From: SURF-32 sp964648365
Lineage (GTDB): Bacteria; Planctomycetota; Phycisphaerae; UBA1845
Direction: 5' to 3'
Length of the DNA: 27,881 nucleotides
Assembly (NCBI GenBank): GCA_964648365.1
Contig: CAZYLK010000071.1
Location: 1 to 27,881, forward strand
This document shows positions 19,076-26,459 of the stretch, one piece after another; the first letter of the stretch is position 1; every line of letters starts with the position of its first letter. A model generated the notes under the pieces. It saw only the letters and a list, made by a program, of their open reading frames with translations. It ran no database searches and was not told the DNA's origin. Both the position numbers and the translations under genes were made by a program.

Positions 19076-20223
19076 GCGTTCATCGCCTTCTTCGTCAGTT
19101 CATGGACGACCTCGCCGTTGTGAACGATCAGGGCGCCCTTGATGATTTCGTCTTCCAGGTTCAGGTCGCACTTGCCTTCCTTCGTGTACTCGGTGCCGAA
19201 GGAGGTGAGGTTGCGCGACCACATCATCGAGGCGTGGACCGGCATCGAGGCCGGCAGGTTTAACTCGCCGATGATGGTGACGCCTTCCTTGATGACGGTC
19301 TTGCCCGGCTCGCAAAGCTCGCAGTTGCCGCCCTGTTCGGCCGCCAGATCCACCACCACTGAGCCGGCTTTCATCCCTTTGACGGCCGCGGCCGTGATGA
19401 GGAGCGGCGCCTTCTTGCCGAAAACCTGCGCGGTGGTGATGACTAGATCCTGATCGGCCGACACACGGGCCAGTTCCGACCGCTGCCGGGTCAGGAACTC
19501 GTCGCTGAGTTGCTTGGCGTAGCCGCCGGCCGTCTGGGCGTCCTCCTTGGGAACGTCCAGTTCGACGAAGTTCGCGCCGAGGCTTTCGACCTGCTCCTTG
19601 ACCACCGCACGGGCGTCGTAAGCATCCACGACCGCGCCGAGGCGCTTGGCCGTAGCGATGGCCTGCAAGCCTGCGACGCCGGCGCCCAGCACGAACACCT
19701 TCGACGGGCGGATCGTGCCGGCGGCCGTCATAAACATCGGCAGGAATTTGTGCAGCGCGGCCGCACCCATCAGCACGGCCTTGTAGCCGGCGATGGTCGC
19801 CATGCTGGAGAGCGTGTCCATCTTCTGCGCCCGCGTCGTGCGCGGGATGCAGTCGGTCGAAAACGCGCTGACTTTCGCCTTGGCCAGCGCAGCCATCGAA
19901 TCCGTGTTGACGATCGGGAAGAGGCCGCCGAGCAGGATCGCGCCGGCCTTCATCATGGCCGCTTCGTGCGCCCCGGCCGCGTCGTTCATGACCGGGTGCC
20001 GCACTTTCAGCACGAAGTCGGCATCGCCGAGGAGTTTCTTCACGTCCGGCTCGATCTTCGCCCCGGCCGCGGTGTAGTCGACGTCGGCGAAATGTGCCGC
20101 GTTGCCCGCCCCCGCCTGAACCGTCACTTCAACGCCGACTTTGACCAGCTTTGCAACCGATTCAGGAATCAGCGCGACGCGCGTTTCGCCGGGGATGATC
20201 TCCGTTGGAACTGCCAGTTTCAT
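19072..20223 (-). CDS. pntAA: NAD(P) transhydrogenase, NAD-binding subunit PntAA
   Basis: 383 aa, typical of the soluble alpha-1 subunit. It starts MKLAVPTEIIPGETRVALIP, the usual AlaDH/PNT N-terminus, and contains the RTTRAQ-MDTLSSMATIAGYKAV segment of domain I and the dinucleotide-binding loop GAGVAGLQA (180-188) followed by an acidic strand end (VVDAYDAR). It binds NAD(H) and faces the cytoplasm. I start at ATG 20223, with GAGGTG six bases upstream; a GTG two codons earlier overlaps this ribosome binding site and is less likely. It is the first gene of the pntAA-pntAB-pntB operon. Confidence 0.97.
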   Translation of the reverse strand: MKLAVPTEIIPGETRVALIPESVAKLVKVGVEVTVQAGAGNAAHFADVDYTAAGAKIEPDVKKLLGDADFVLKVRHPVMNDAAGAHEAAMMKAGAILLGGLFPIVNTDSMAALAKAKVSAFSTDCIPRTTRAQKMDTLSSMATIAGYKAVLMGAAALHKFLPMFMTAAGTIRPSKVFVLGAGVAGLQAIATAKRLGAVVDAYDARAVVKEQVESLGANFVELDVPKEDAQTAGGYAKQLSDEFLTRQRSELARVSADQDLVITTAQVFGKKAPLLITAAAVKGMKAGSVVVDLAAEQGGNCELCEPGKTVIKEGVTIIGELNLPASMPVHASMMWSRNLTSFGTEYTKEGKCDLNLEDEIIKGALIVHNGEVVHELTKKAMNA

Positions 20224-20681
20224 GGCCACCTCGTTTATCTGCGAATCCGGGCTGACGACGGTCGGGGCCGGCCGCTCGGCGGCGATTCAGGCCGCCGGGT
20301 CGAAGACCCCCGCATTCCATCGGCGACGGACGATCTCGCTATAATTCTGCAACGCCACCCCCGCGCCTGTTGGGGTAACCGCGCCATTCCCCGCCGGGTC
20401 CACGCCAAAGCCCGCCACGGGCCTGCCATGATAGCCCCCGGCGGCGGAATGGGAAGCATACGGCGTGCCAGATACGGTCCGCGTACGGTGGGCGGGCCGC
20501 GCCGGCGGCGTCGTGGCATGGCCTTCCAGCCCGCGCGCAGACCCGTGCAAGGGCTCATCACGGGCAGGATGCCCGTGGCACGCGCGCCGCCCGGCTCTCC
20601 AGGCTCCCGGTCGATCGGGTTACGCGACCGATGCGGTACGGTGAGGGAACTGCGTCGGCGTGGGCGCTTCGTTTCGGCAGG
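20224..20681. promoter_or_regulatory. Upstream region of the pnt operon
   Basis: This 458-base gap carries no convincing gene. It should hold the pnt promoter on the minus strand. An AT-rich spot at 20338-20348 includes TATAAT on the plus strand and ATTATAG on the minus strand, but no good -35 partner is seen for either. A solitary palindromic element lies at 20559-20581. The open frames that cross the region are Arg/Pro/Gly-rich and look like shadows of high GC. Confidence 0.35.
20559..20581 (+). repeat. Solitary 8-3-8 palindromic element
   Basis: CACGGGCA (20559-20566), GGA loop, TGCCCGTG (20570-20577), then GCAC. Stem length, loop length, the CAC...GTG ends and the trailing (C/G)CAC match the design of arrays 1 and 2, although the stem bases differ. 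It lies in the leader of the pnt operon, about 340 bases before pntAA. Confidence 0.8.
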
Positions 20682-20894
20682 CTACTTGCGGCCGATGACG
20701 TTGCAGAGTGCGAGCAGGACAAAGGCGGCGACGGTCGCGCCGATAACGGAGAGGAACGGGAACGGGAAGATCATAGGCCCGGTGAAACACAGCGCGAAGG
20801 TGAGTGCGCCCCAGATGACCGTCGAGCGTCCTTCGGAATCCGCGACCTTGCCGATGAACACGGCCGCCGCCAGGCTGGGCAAGATATAGAGCAC
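20682..20894 (-). CDS. Small two-helix membrane protein
   Basis: 70 aa from a GTG start at 20892-20894, chosen because AGGAGA lies six bases upstream; the longer frame upstream has no coding character. The sequence has a hydrophobic N-terminus (LYILPSLAAAVFIGKVAD), a short polar stretch (SEGRS) and two hydrophobic segments (VIWGALTFALCFTG and FLSVIGATVAAFVLLALCNV) ending in IGRK, so it is likely an inner-membrane protein. I do not recognise a family. It reads in the same direction as the pnt operon but is 458 bases upstream, and it is divergent from hpt. Confidence 0.75.
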   Translation of the reverse strand: MLYILPSLAAAVFIGKVADSEGRSTVIWGALTFALCFTGPMIFPFPFLSVIGATVAAFVLLALCNVIGRK

Positions 20895-21060
20895 TGTGCC
20901 TCTCCTGGGTTCTGGCTGAACGGCCGCGCCGCCTTGTCTTTCTGCGACGTTGCCCCGCGTAGCGGACTCGGCGAAACTGCGCCGCCGACAGGGGCGACGC
21001 GGAGCGAATGGTACTCTATTCCGGCGTCCCGGCCGGACAAGTGGATGGGGCGCTCGGCCG

Positions 21061-21093
21061 CCGCCATGCAGCCGCCGTGCAGCCGCCGTGGAA
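21061..21093 (+). repeat. Three-copy 11-nt tandem repeat before hpt
   Basis: CCGCCATGCAG, CCGCCGTGCAG and CCGCCGTGGAA follow one another. It lies in the hpt leader, about 35 bases before the start codon. It is short and imperfect and may have no function. Confidence 0.5.
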
Positions 21094-21125
21094 GCGCTCG
21101 CCCCTGGAGCCGGACAGGCTGGGTT

Positions 21126-21677
21126 ATGCCAGGCAAATCCGTCGTCACACCGCCGCTGATCACCGAAGCCCAGCTCGACGCCCGCGTGCGCGCAATGGCC
21201 GGCGAAATCGTCGCTTCGTACGGCGATGGCGCGAGCCTGACCATCGTCGCCATCCTCAACGGGGCCGTGGTTTTCCTGGCCGACCTGATCCGCCGAATGC
21301 CTGTCGATCTGGAGTTCGGCCTGATCGCGGTGTCCAGCTACCCCGGCGCGGCCACGGAGCCGGTCGCCGCCCGCGTCACCCGACAGTTGGCCGTCGACGT
21401 AGCCGGCCGCGATGTGCTGATCGTCGACGACATCCTCGATACCGGCGGGACGCTGCGGCTGGTCCAGGACGAACTCCGCCGTCGCGGACCCCGCTCGGTC
21501 AAGACGGCCGTACTGCTCCGCAAACAGGGCAAGCAGTCCGCGACGCCAGGCGCGGCGGCCGCCACCGCCGACTTCATCGGCTTCGACGTGCCCGACGTGT
21601 GGGTCGTGGGCTACGGGCTGGACTTCGACAACCGGTTTCGGAATCTGCCGTACATTGCGGAGTTGCGGTGCGCGTGA
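21126..21677 (+). CDS. hpt: Hypoxanthine phosphoribosyltransferase
   Basis: 183 aa. It salvages hypoxanthine (and often guanine) by transfer of phosphoribose from PRPP. The PRPP-binding signature VLIVDDILDTGGTL is at 97-110, preceded by the SSYPGA segment of the flexible loop (70-75; the usual SSY-G-T with variation). The C-terminal GYGLDFDNRFRNLPYIAEL is highly characteristic of bacterial Hpt. I use ATG 21126, where homology begins; the frame is open far upstream without coding character, and the ribosome binding site is weak. It ends 20 bases before the convergent end of the ATPase operon, with no terminator seen. Confidence 0.96.
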   Translation: MPGKSVVTPPLITEAQLDARVRAMAGEIVASYGDGASLTIVAILNGAVVFLADLIRRMPVDLEFGLIAVSSYPGAATEPVAARVTRQLAVDVAGRDVLIVDDILDTGGTLRLVQDELRRRGPRSVKTAVLLRKQGKQSATPGAAAATADFIGFDVPDVWVVGYGLDFDNRFRNLPYIAELRCA

Positions 21678-21697
21678 GGACGGACAGTTCGGCCTCG

Positions 21698-23182
21698 CTA
21701 GACCTTCGGCCGCCGGATACCGCCCTTGCGCTTGAGGCCAAAGCCGAACAGGTAGATGTCCGGTACGTGGATGCGCCGATCTCGCGTCTCCCGCAGAATC
21801 CCCAGGCTGATCAGGTAGTCGATCAGTCGGTCCTTGTTCTCGCGAACGTATTCTGGAAACTGATCCCACTCAATGTTGCGACAGCACTTGCGGAAGTCCT
21901 CGCGCCTGATGGGAACAATGTTCCCTTTGAGATCAGCAGCCAGTGCTGCTATCCACGCGTACTCCTCCTTGAGCTCCGTGATCCGATCCTCCGAGACGTC
22001 CATCAACGCGCCAGAAATCTGCTCGGGCGAGAGGAGCTTGTCGGCAGGGGGTTCGTCAAGCTGGCGCGTGGCTGACGATCGAAAGAGCGTGAGGAACGAT
22101 CGTGGAGAAATATCGCCGCGGGAGTCCTGGAGGTGATTCAGAAACCACCGATAGGTCTCGCCGCGACGCTTATCTGAACCCATGTACTGCCCGACGAGGA
22201 GCCTCATGACTGCACGATGATCATCCTCGTCAGTGATCGGCACGACGCCGAACGGGCTCTTGGATGGGAGCTTCTCCTTTGCCACTTCGCGGCGTATGAG
22301 CTTCTCCCACTCCTTTCCATGATCACCGTTGAGCAGCCGCTTCAGTACGAGTCGGTATAAATTGTCGGCGCTCCATCTCAGCGTCACGGAAAGCGGTCGC
22401 AGCTTGGAGCTGTCCGTGAAAGCGAACTCCTCGGCCGCGAAGATATCCGTGCGAAGGAACACTTTGCAGCGAATGGAACTCCATCGCCGATGCCCCTTCA
22501 GCCAGAACGCCAGCAAGTCCCGGATAAGGGGGTATGCGTCGGGGAGCTTCGCGACAAGCTGATCGAGATCGTCGTACGTAATGGTTAACGTATAGTCCAG
22601 GCGTTCCAGGAGCGCATCCGCTTCATCGACGGCAAGGTGGACGGCTTCCAGGTTCGCGGCTACTGCGTTCAACCAGGCGGATGGTGCGGGCAGTGATTGT
22701 AAGAAAACACCGCTGACCACGTCGCCCAGCCTGGCGCTCATCACCTCTGACGTGTCACTTCGCCGGAGCAGGACGCCCACAAGCATGCCCAGCCAGAAAC
22801 TGCCGGCGTCATCCAGCGTGCCCGTGGTACAATTCTCCTCGATAACGCCGGTGGGCGGAAACATCCGTCCGCTCAGGGTGAAGCCCTTATCGTAGACGAC
22901 CTTTCGCCGTCGGATTCGGGCTTGAGGCGTGGTGGGACCGGCCAGCGCCTCCGGATCGTCCAGGGCGTTCAGGACGTTGAAGAGCTGCGTCTTGCCAACA
23001 CCCCTTCCTCCTAGCACCAGCAACGTATCGCGGTCGAGAACTCGACGGTGTTCCGCAATGGGCAGATGCCGGCGCAGCAGTTCGTCGGGGGCCGATGGGC
23101 CGAGTTCAGCGGCGGTGCCCAGCCGAGCGAGGTCACTCAAGAGCAACGTCTGGTCGTGATCCTTGGTGGTGCTACGAGGCAT
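21698..23182 (-). CDS. P-loop ATPase resembling the Sll1717 family (third gene of the HEPN operon)
   Basis: 494 aa. Walker A is GGRGVGKT (58-65), Walker B LTITYDDLD (199-207), and KVFLRTDIF (240-248) looks like a sensor or arginine-containing strand. The C-terminal part (about 420-480: EDFRKCCRNIEWDQFPEYV ... LIDYLISLGIL) may be a small helical or winged-helix domain. This order matches what I recall as the 'P-loop ATPase, Sll1717 family', a poorly characterised STAND/AAA-like group. No nuclease, membrane or DNA-binding motif of known type is visible. Its start overlaps the end of the upstream ParA-like gene by 11 bases, so the two are coupled. Local GC is lower than in the flanking genes. 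It probably acts with the upstream ATPase and the HEPN protein. Confidence 0.85.
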   Translation of the reverse strand: MPRSTTKDHDQTLLLSDLARLGTAAELGPSAPDELLRRHLPIAEHRRVLDRDTLLVLGGRGVGKTQLFNVLNALDDPEALAGPTTPQARIRRRKVVYDKGFTLSGRMFPPTGVIEENCTTGTLDDAGSFWLGMLVGVLLRRSDTSEVMSARLGDVVSGVFLQSLPAPSAWLNAVAANLEAVHLAVDEADALLERLDYTLTITYDDLDQLVAKLPDAYPLIRDLLAFWLKGHRRWSSIRCKVFLRTDIFAAEEFAFTDSSKLRPLSVTLRWSADNLYRLVLKRLLNGDHGKEWEKLIRREVAKEKLPSKSPFGVVPITDEDDHRAVMRLLVGQYMGSDKRRGETYRWFLNHLQDSRGDISPRSFLTLFRSSATRQLDEPPADKLLSPEQISGALMDVSEDRITELKEEYAWIAALAADLKGNIVPIRREDFRKCCRNIEWDQFPEYVRENKDRLIDYLISLGILRETRDRRIHVPDIYLFGFGLKRKGGIRRPKV

Positions 23183-24464
23183 CTTCGGTGGCTCTGTCCT
23201 GGAGCTTTGCTATTCGGTCAGCCAGCTCGGCATACGGCTTATCCATCAGTATCTCAGCTACGTCGGTGAGCGATTGAAAGCCCGACAGCCGAGTGTCCAG
23301 CGGAATGTGGAACGGATTGTGCAGTTCCTCTTCGGCGCCGATGTCCGGCACGTCGTTCTCGTCATAGAATTCTTCGCAGAATACGTCGTAAGCCGTTTGC
23401 AGGAAGCGGGCACGCGAGTCATCCCGGCGCGGACCCGGAGCGCGTTCCTCCATCGCCTGAACGACCAGACACGGCGTTCGCGACAGACGGCCCAATCGCC
23501 GCACAATATGGCGGAGGCCATCCCAGCTTTGCTGTGAGTCCAGCCCGAATAGGACGTTTGCGTGCGAGACCTGCTGGACGGCCATTCCGCCCAACTCGTG
23601 AAACCCGGCACGGCAATCGACCAGAAACACGTCTGGACGGACCTCGCGCCGCACGTGACTGAGGAGGTCGCGCAGAGGGTTTGGAGCACTTAGGTCATGC
23701 GCGGCGAGCAACTCGTAGTCCAGCCGCGCGAGCTTCTCCAGATACCACTGATCGACGGTGCCCGCCGGAACGCAGACGATCGGTTCTCCACCGTCGCCAA
23801 TCAATGCAGGATCGCTCTGTCGGGTCAAGTATGCTTCGATGTCGGGGTTGAAAGAGTTGCTTCCGAGCATCCGTTCCAGGAGATAGTCCAGCACCCCGCA
23901 GTTCAGGGCGGTTCCGCTCAGTAGCGAGCCCAGCCCCGGAGACTCCAGATCCAGATCCACAACGCACACGCGACGACCGGCGCGAGCGAAGTGAATCGCC
24001 GTCGCACAGAGCGCCGTCGAGCGCCCGACGCCGCCCTTATGGGAATACCAGGCGACGATGCCTGGAGTCTGCGACTTCAAGGGCCATGGGGGGTCATGGA
24101 CTCCCGAGGTCCAGGCCGATTTTGCCACATGCCGCTCAACAATGGTCCAGCCGGGATAGCTGCTCTGAGGGTCGATGGGAACCGCGTCATTGCGAACCCC
24201 TGCGAGAACCTGAGCGAACTCTGACTTCGGATCATCCACCTCGACAACGCCGCCCCAGAATGGCGCGAGTTCCCTCTCGAACTGCTCCGCAAGGGAGCCG
24301 CAACGGGCCTCTACCTCCGCCTGCTCAGACTCTCGGGATTGAAGAAAAAAACGCACGCGACCGCGCAGGTCTCGCAGAACGAGCACGCCCGCGAGCCTCT
24401 CGTCGATGCCGGAGGATGCGATCACCTTGCGGGCTGCTGGGAGTACGTCTTGAAAGTGGATCAT
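23172..24464 (-). CDS. ParA/MinD-like ATPase with KGGVGR variant Walker A (second gene of the HEPN operon)
   Basis: 430 aa. The deviant Walker A motif SHKGGVGRSTA (Lys143 to Thr150) keeps the signature lysine of ParA/MinD but has Arg where the usual second Lys stands. Switch I-like VVDLDLESPG (168-177) and Walker B-like DVFLVDCRAG (278-287) follow. I recall 'KGGVGR-motif variant' ATPases as a named group. Residues 1-130 form a separate N-terminal module (VLVLRDLRGRVRFFLQS ... GWTIVERHVAKSAWT) without a family I can name. There is no partner parB or minE nearby, so a partition role is unlikely. The ATG overlaps the HEPN stop by four bases (ATGA). Lower GC than its neighbours, for example 30 of 60 bases at 23341-23400. 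Confidence 0.88.
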   Translation of the reverse strand: MIHFQDVLPAARKVIASSGIDERLAGVLVLRDLRGRVRFFLQSRESEQAEVEARCGSLAEQFERELAPFWGGVVEVDDPKSEFAQVLAGVRNDAVPIDPQSSYPGWTIVERHVAKSAWTSGVHDPPWPLKSQTPGIVAWYSHKGGVGRSTALCATAIHFARAGRRVCVVDLDLESPGLGSLLSGTALNCGVLDYLLERMLGSNSFNPDIEAYLTRQSDPALIGDGGEPIVCVPAGTVDQWYLEKLARLDYELLAAHDLSAPNPLRDLLSHVRREVRPDVFLVDCRAGFHELGGMAVQQVSHANVLFGLDSQQSWDGLRHIVRRLGRLSRTPCLVVQAMEERAPGPRRDDSRARFLQTAYDVFCEEFYDENDVPDIGAEEELHNPFHIPLDTRLSGFQSLTDVAEILMDKPYAELADRIAKLQDRATEDAS

Positions 24465-24874
24465 GCCGGCAGCCGCTCCATGTAGCCATCGAGAACCAAC
24501 GCGAGAACGGTCTTCCTGAACACCTCGGCCGCGCAGGTTACGATTCGCTCCGCCTGCGGGTAAGACGCAGCGCCCGTTCTCGCATAGCGCAGCCCCGGCT
24601 TCCAAGCGCTACGAATCGACAATACATCGGGGTCGAGATCGACAGGATATTGACGCGCCGACGCGCTCAGATCGGCGGCCAGAGCGAGGGCGCGCGCGGG
24701 GAGCTGATCGAGGTGGAACCACATCCGAAAGCCGGCCTGCGTCATCACCGCCTTGACGCCGCATTCGGCAGCGTAGCCGGCAAGATAGGCCGCATTGTCA
24801 GGTCGCGCCGCCGACAGAAGCGTCTGCGCGTCGCTAAGGTGTCGCCTGGCGGCAGAAGCGTAGCTCTCGTCCAT
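24461..24874 (-). CDS. HEPN-fold protein (first gene of the operon)
   Basis: 137 aa, all helical. The HEPN hallmarks are a helix with YLAGYAAECGVKAVM (30-44), then HLDQL (54-58) and a C-terminal SAWKPGLRYART segment (89-100; the W-x4-RY pattern of this subgroup). The classic HEPN RNase motif R-x4-6-H is not evident; the closest is R50-x3-H54. It may thus be a non-catalytic or divergent HEPN. HEPN proteins are common in toxin-antitoxin and abortive-infection systems. I start at ATG 24874: the longer frame upstream is not HEPN-like, and TATAAT lies seven bases before this ATG with no ribosome binding site, as for a leaderless mRNA. The stop overlaps the start of the ParA-like gene. Confidence 0.82.
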   Translation of the reverse strand: MDESYASAARRHLSDAQTLLSAARPDNAAYLAGYAAECGVKAVMTQAGFRMWFHLDQLPARALALAADLSASARQYPVDLDPDVLSIRSAWKPGLRYARTGAASYPQAERIVTCAAEVFRKTVLALVLDGYMERLPA

Positions 24875-24887
24875 AATCGCGATTATA
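24872..24887 (-). promoter_or_regulatory. TATAAT box and 14-bp palindrome at the HEPN start
   Basis: On the minus strand, CCTATAATCGCGATTATG runs directly into the start codon. TATAAT (24887-24882) matches the -10 consensus perfectly; transcription would start at or within a base or two of the ATG, making a leaderless transcript. The perfect 14-bp palindrome ATAATCGCGATTAT (24873-24886) covers most of the -10 box and the first two bases of the start codon, the expected position for an operator. No clear -35 hexamer is visible. Confidence 0.55.
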
Positions 24888-25085
24888 GGTGCATCAGCCG
24901 TTTGCGATACCCGCGGGAGCAGGGGGTAAGGTGTCGATCGTGCATGCAACTCATCGCGAACTCCGGGGCGCCGTGCAGACTTGCCCTCCGCGACTACCAT
25001 GACCTAAAACCCGGCAGTGGACTCCCGCAGAGCCGCGCTCCGTCGCGGGAGCCCCGTCACCGGGCTGCTGAGTACGAGTGTTCGC

Positions 25086-26330
25086 ATGAACCGCACCCTC
25101 ACCATCCTCCTCGGCCTCCTGTTCTGGCTTGCCGTCGGCTGGCTGGGGGGGGCTTCGGCGTGGCGGGTGTACGAGTGTGCGGCCGTCGAGACGACGGCGG
25201 TGACGCTGGCGCCCCTCAATCCGGGGCCGGAGCAGACGACCCCATCGCCGGGGCAGGACGTCTCAGGCCTCGCGCCGGGAGACGCGGTCTTCGTGCTTGA
25301 TCCCGCCGGGCTGCGCCGGGTCGGGGAGGTCGGGGCCGTCGATGTGACCGCGGGGCGGGTGATCGTTCAGCTCCACCCGGCCGCGGCCGCGAGCCTGAAT
25401 GCATCCACGCGGGCGACGTGCTGGCGGACGCCGCTCGACGCTGAGCACGCCTTGACCGCGCTGTTTCCCGATGACGTTCAGGCCCGCATCGCCCAGCGCT
25501 GGCAGGAAGCGTGGACGGCGCACCAGGAAGATCTGGTGGCCGCGTGGAAGCCGATCGCGGCCGACCTGATGCGGGGCTACCTCGAATTGATCGTCGACGA
25601 TCTGGAACGGTCCCTGTCGGCGCACGAAGGCGAGTTGAAACAGATCGGTCGCGTCCACGCCGACGCCTTCATGGCCGAGTGGCCCGCGATCCAGGCGCGG
25701 CTCAGCCCGATCCTGCAGCAGCACCTGACGCCCGTCCTTGGCGAACTCATGGACGACGCTGTCGACGACGCGCCCAAGGCCCGCATCGCGTGGAGCCTGG
25801 CCCGCGGACGAACCACCGTCGCCTACGAGCAGATGCTCGACTGGCTCTCGGAATACCTCGCCAACATGCCCGAGGCCGATCGCCAGCGGTTGCGCGAGGC
25901 GTTGCGCCGCTCATGGGACGCGGCCCTGGCCGACGAGGCGCTGGTCGAACACTTCCGCAAGCTCGGCCGCCAGGTCCGTGACGATCCCGAAGTCTCGCGC
26001 GTGCTGCTCGACATCTACCGCGACGCCATCTCGCAGAATCCCAAGACCGCCGAGTTCGTCCGCAGCCAAGTGCTTGAATCGCCGCGCGTGCGTGAAGAGA
26101 CGTACCTGTGGATCGAGCGATTTGCGCCGACCGTCAAGAGCGTGCTCGCCGAGGCGCTCTTCGACGAGCGCGGCGTCACGCGGCCGGAGGTGGTACACCT
26201 TTTGCGATCGATCGCGCTGGATCGCTCGGTTGCGTGGATCACGCTCGACACGCCCGACGGAGGCGCCCCGCCGCTGCGGCCGGCCGACGAGTTGCCGTTG
26301 CTCTTCCTTCCGATCACGTCCGGGCAGTAA
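25086..26330 (+). CDS. Membrane-anchored helical protein of unknown function
   Basis: 414 aa from ATG 25086. Residues about 4-24 (TLTILLGLLFWLAVGWLGG) form one N-terminal membrane anchor or uncleaved signal. Next comes a short beta-rich stretch (GDAVFVLDPAGLRRVGEV and GRVIVQLHP; about 60-100), vaguely like the small beta domains of membrane-associated periplasmic proteins. Then a long, mostly helical region (about 120-390) rich in Ala, Arg, Glu and Leu, with motifs such as RIAQRWQEAWTAHQEDLVAAW. I do not recognise a family. The most likely topology is a short cytoplasmic tail with the bulk in the periplasm. The ribosome binding site is weak. High GC, unlike the divergent HEPN operon 211 bases upstream, so I regard it as native and not part of that system. 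Confidence 0.8.
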   Translation: MNRTLTILLGLLFWLAVGWLGGASAWRVYECAAVETTAVTLAPLNPGPEQTTPSPGQDVSGLAPGDAVFVLDPAGLRRVGEVGAVDVTAGRVIVQLHPAAAASLNASTRATCWRTPLDAEHALTALFPDDVQARIAQRWQEAWTAHQEDLVAAWKPIAADLMRGYLELIVDDLERSLSAHEGELKQIGRVHADAFMAEWPAIQARLSPILQQHLTPVLGELMDDAVDDAPKARIAWSLARGRTTVAYEQMLDWLSEYLANMPEADRQRLREALRRSWDAALADEALVEHFRKLGRQVRDDPEVSRVLLDIYRDAISQNPKTAEFVRSQVLESPRVREETYLWIERFAPTVKSVLAEALFDERGVTRPEVVHLLRSIALDRSVAWITLDTPDGGAPPLRPADELPLLFLPITSGQ

Positions 26331-26459
26331 TGGCAGGCGCGCTTCGCCGCCCAGGGCGACGCATCGTCGGTTGTCGAACGTGGTGGAAGTGAAGGCGATG
26401 CAGGATGCCCGAACGGGCCGAGGTGCATTACACCCGCACCGACTGTGCGTCGCGACGGG

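Noticed and set aside
17063..19123. A 686-codon plus-strand frame
   Set aside because: It runs antisense to pntB and pntAB, which are unambiguous; the product is His/Asp/Arg/Gln-rich low-complexity sequence.
23172..24464. Chromosome partition protein ParA
   Set aside because: The motif is KGGVGR, there is an unrelated N-terminal module, and no parB or parS-like site is nearby; the operon partners are HEPN and a second ATPase.
24461..25000. HEPN protein starting at an upstream GTG/ATG (179 residues)
   Set aside because: The extra 42 residues are not HEPN-like and would place the TATAAT box and palindrome inside the gene; ATG 24874 begins exactly where the first HEPN helix does.
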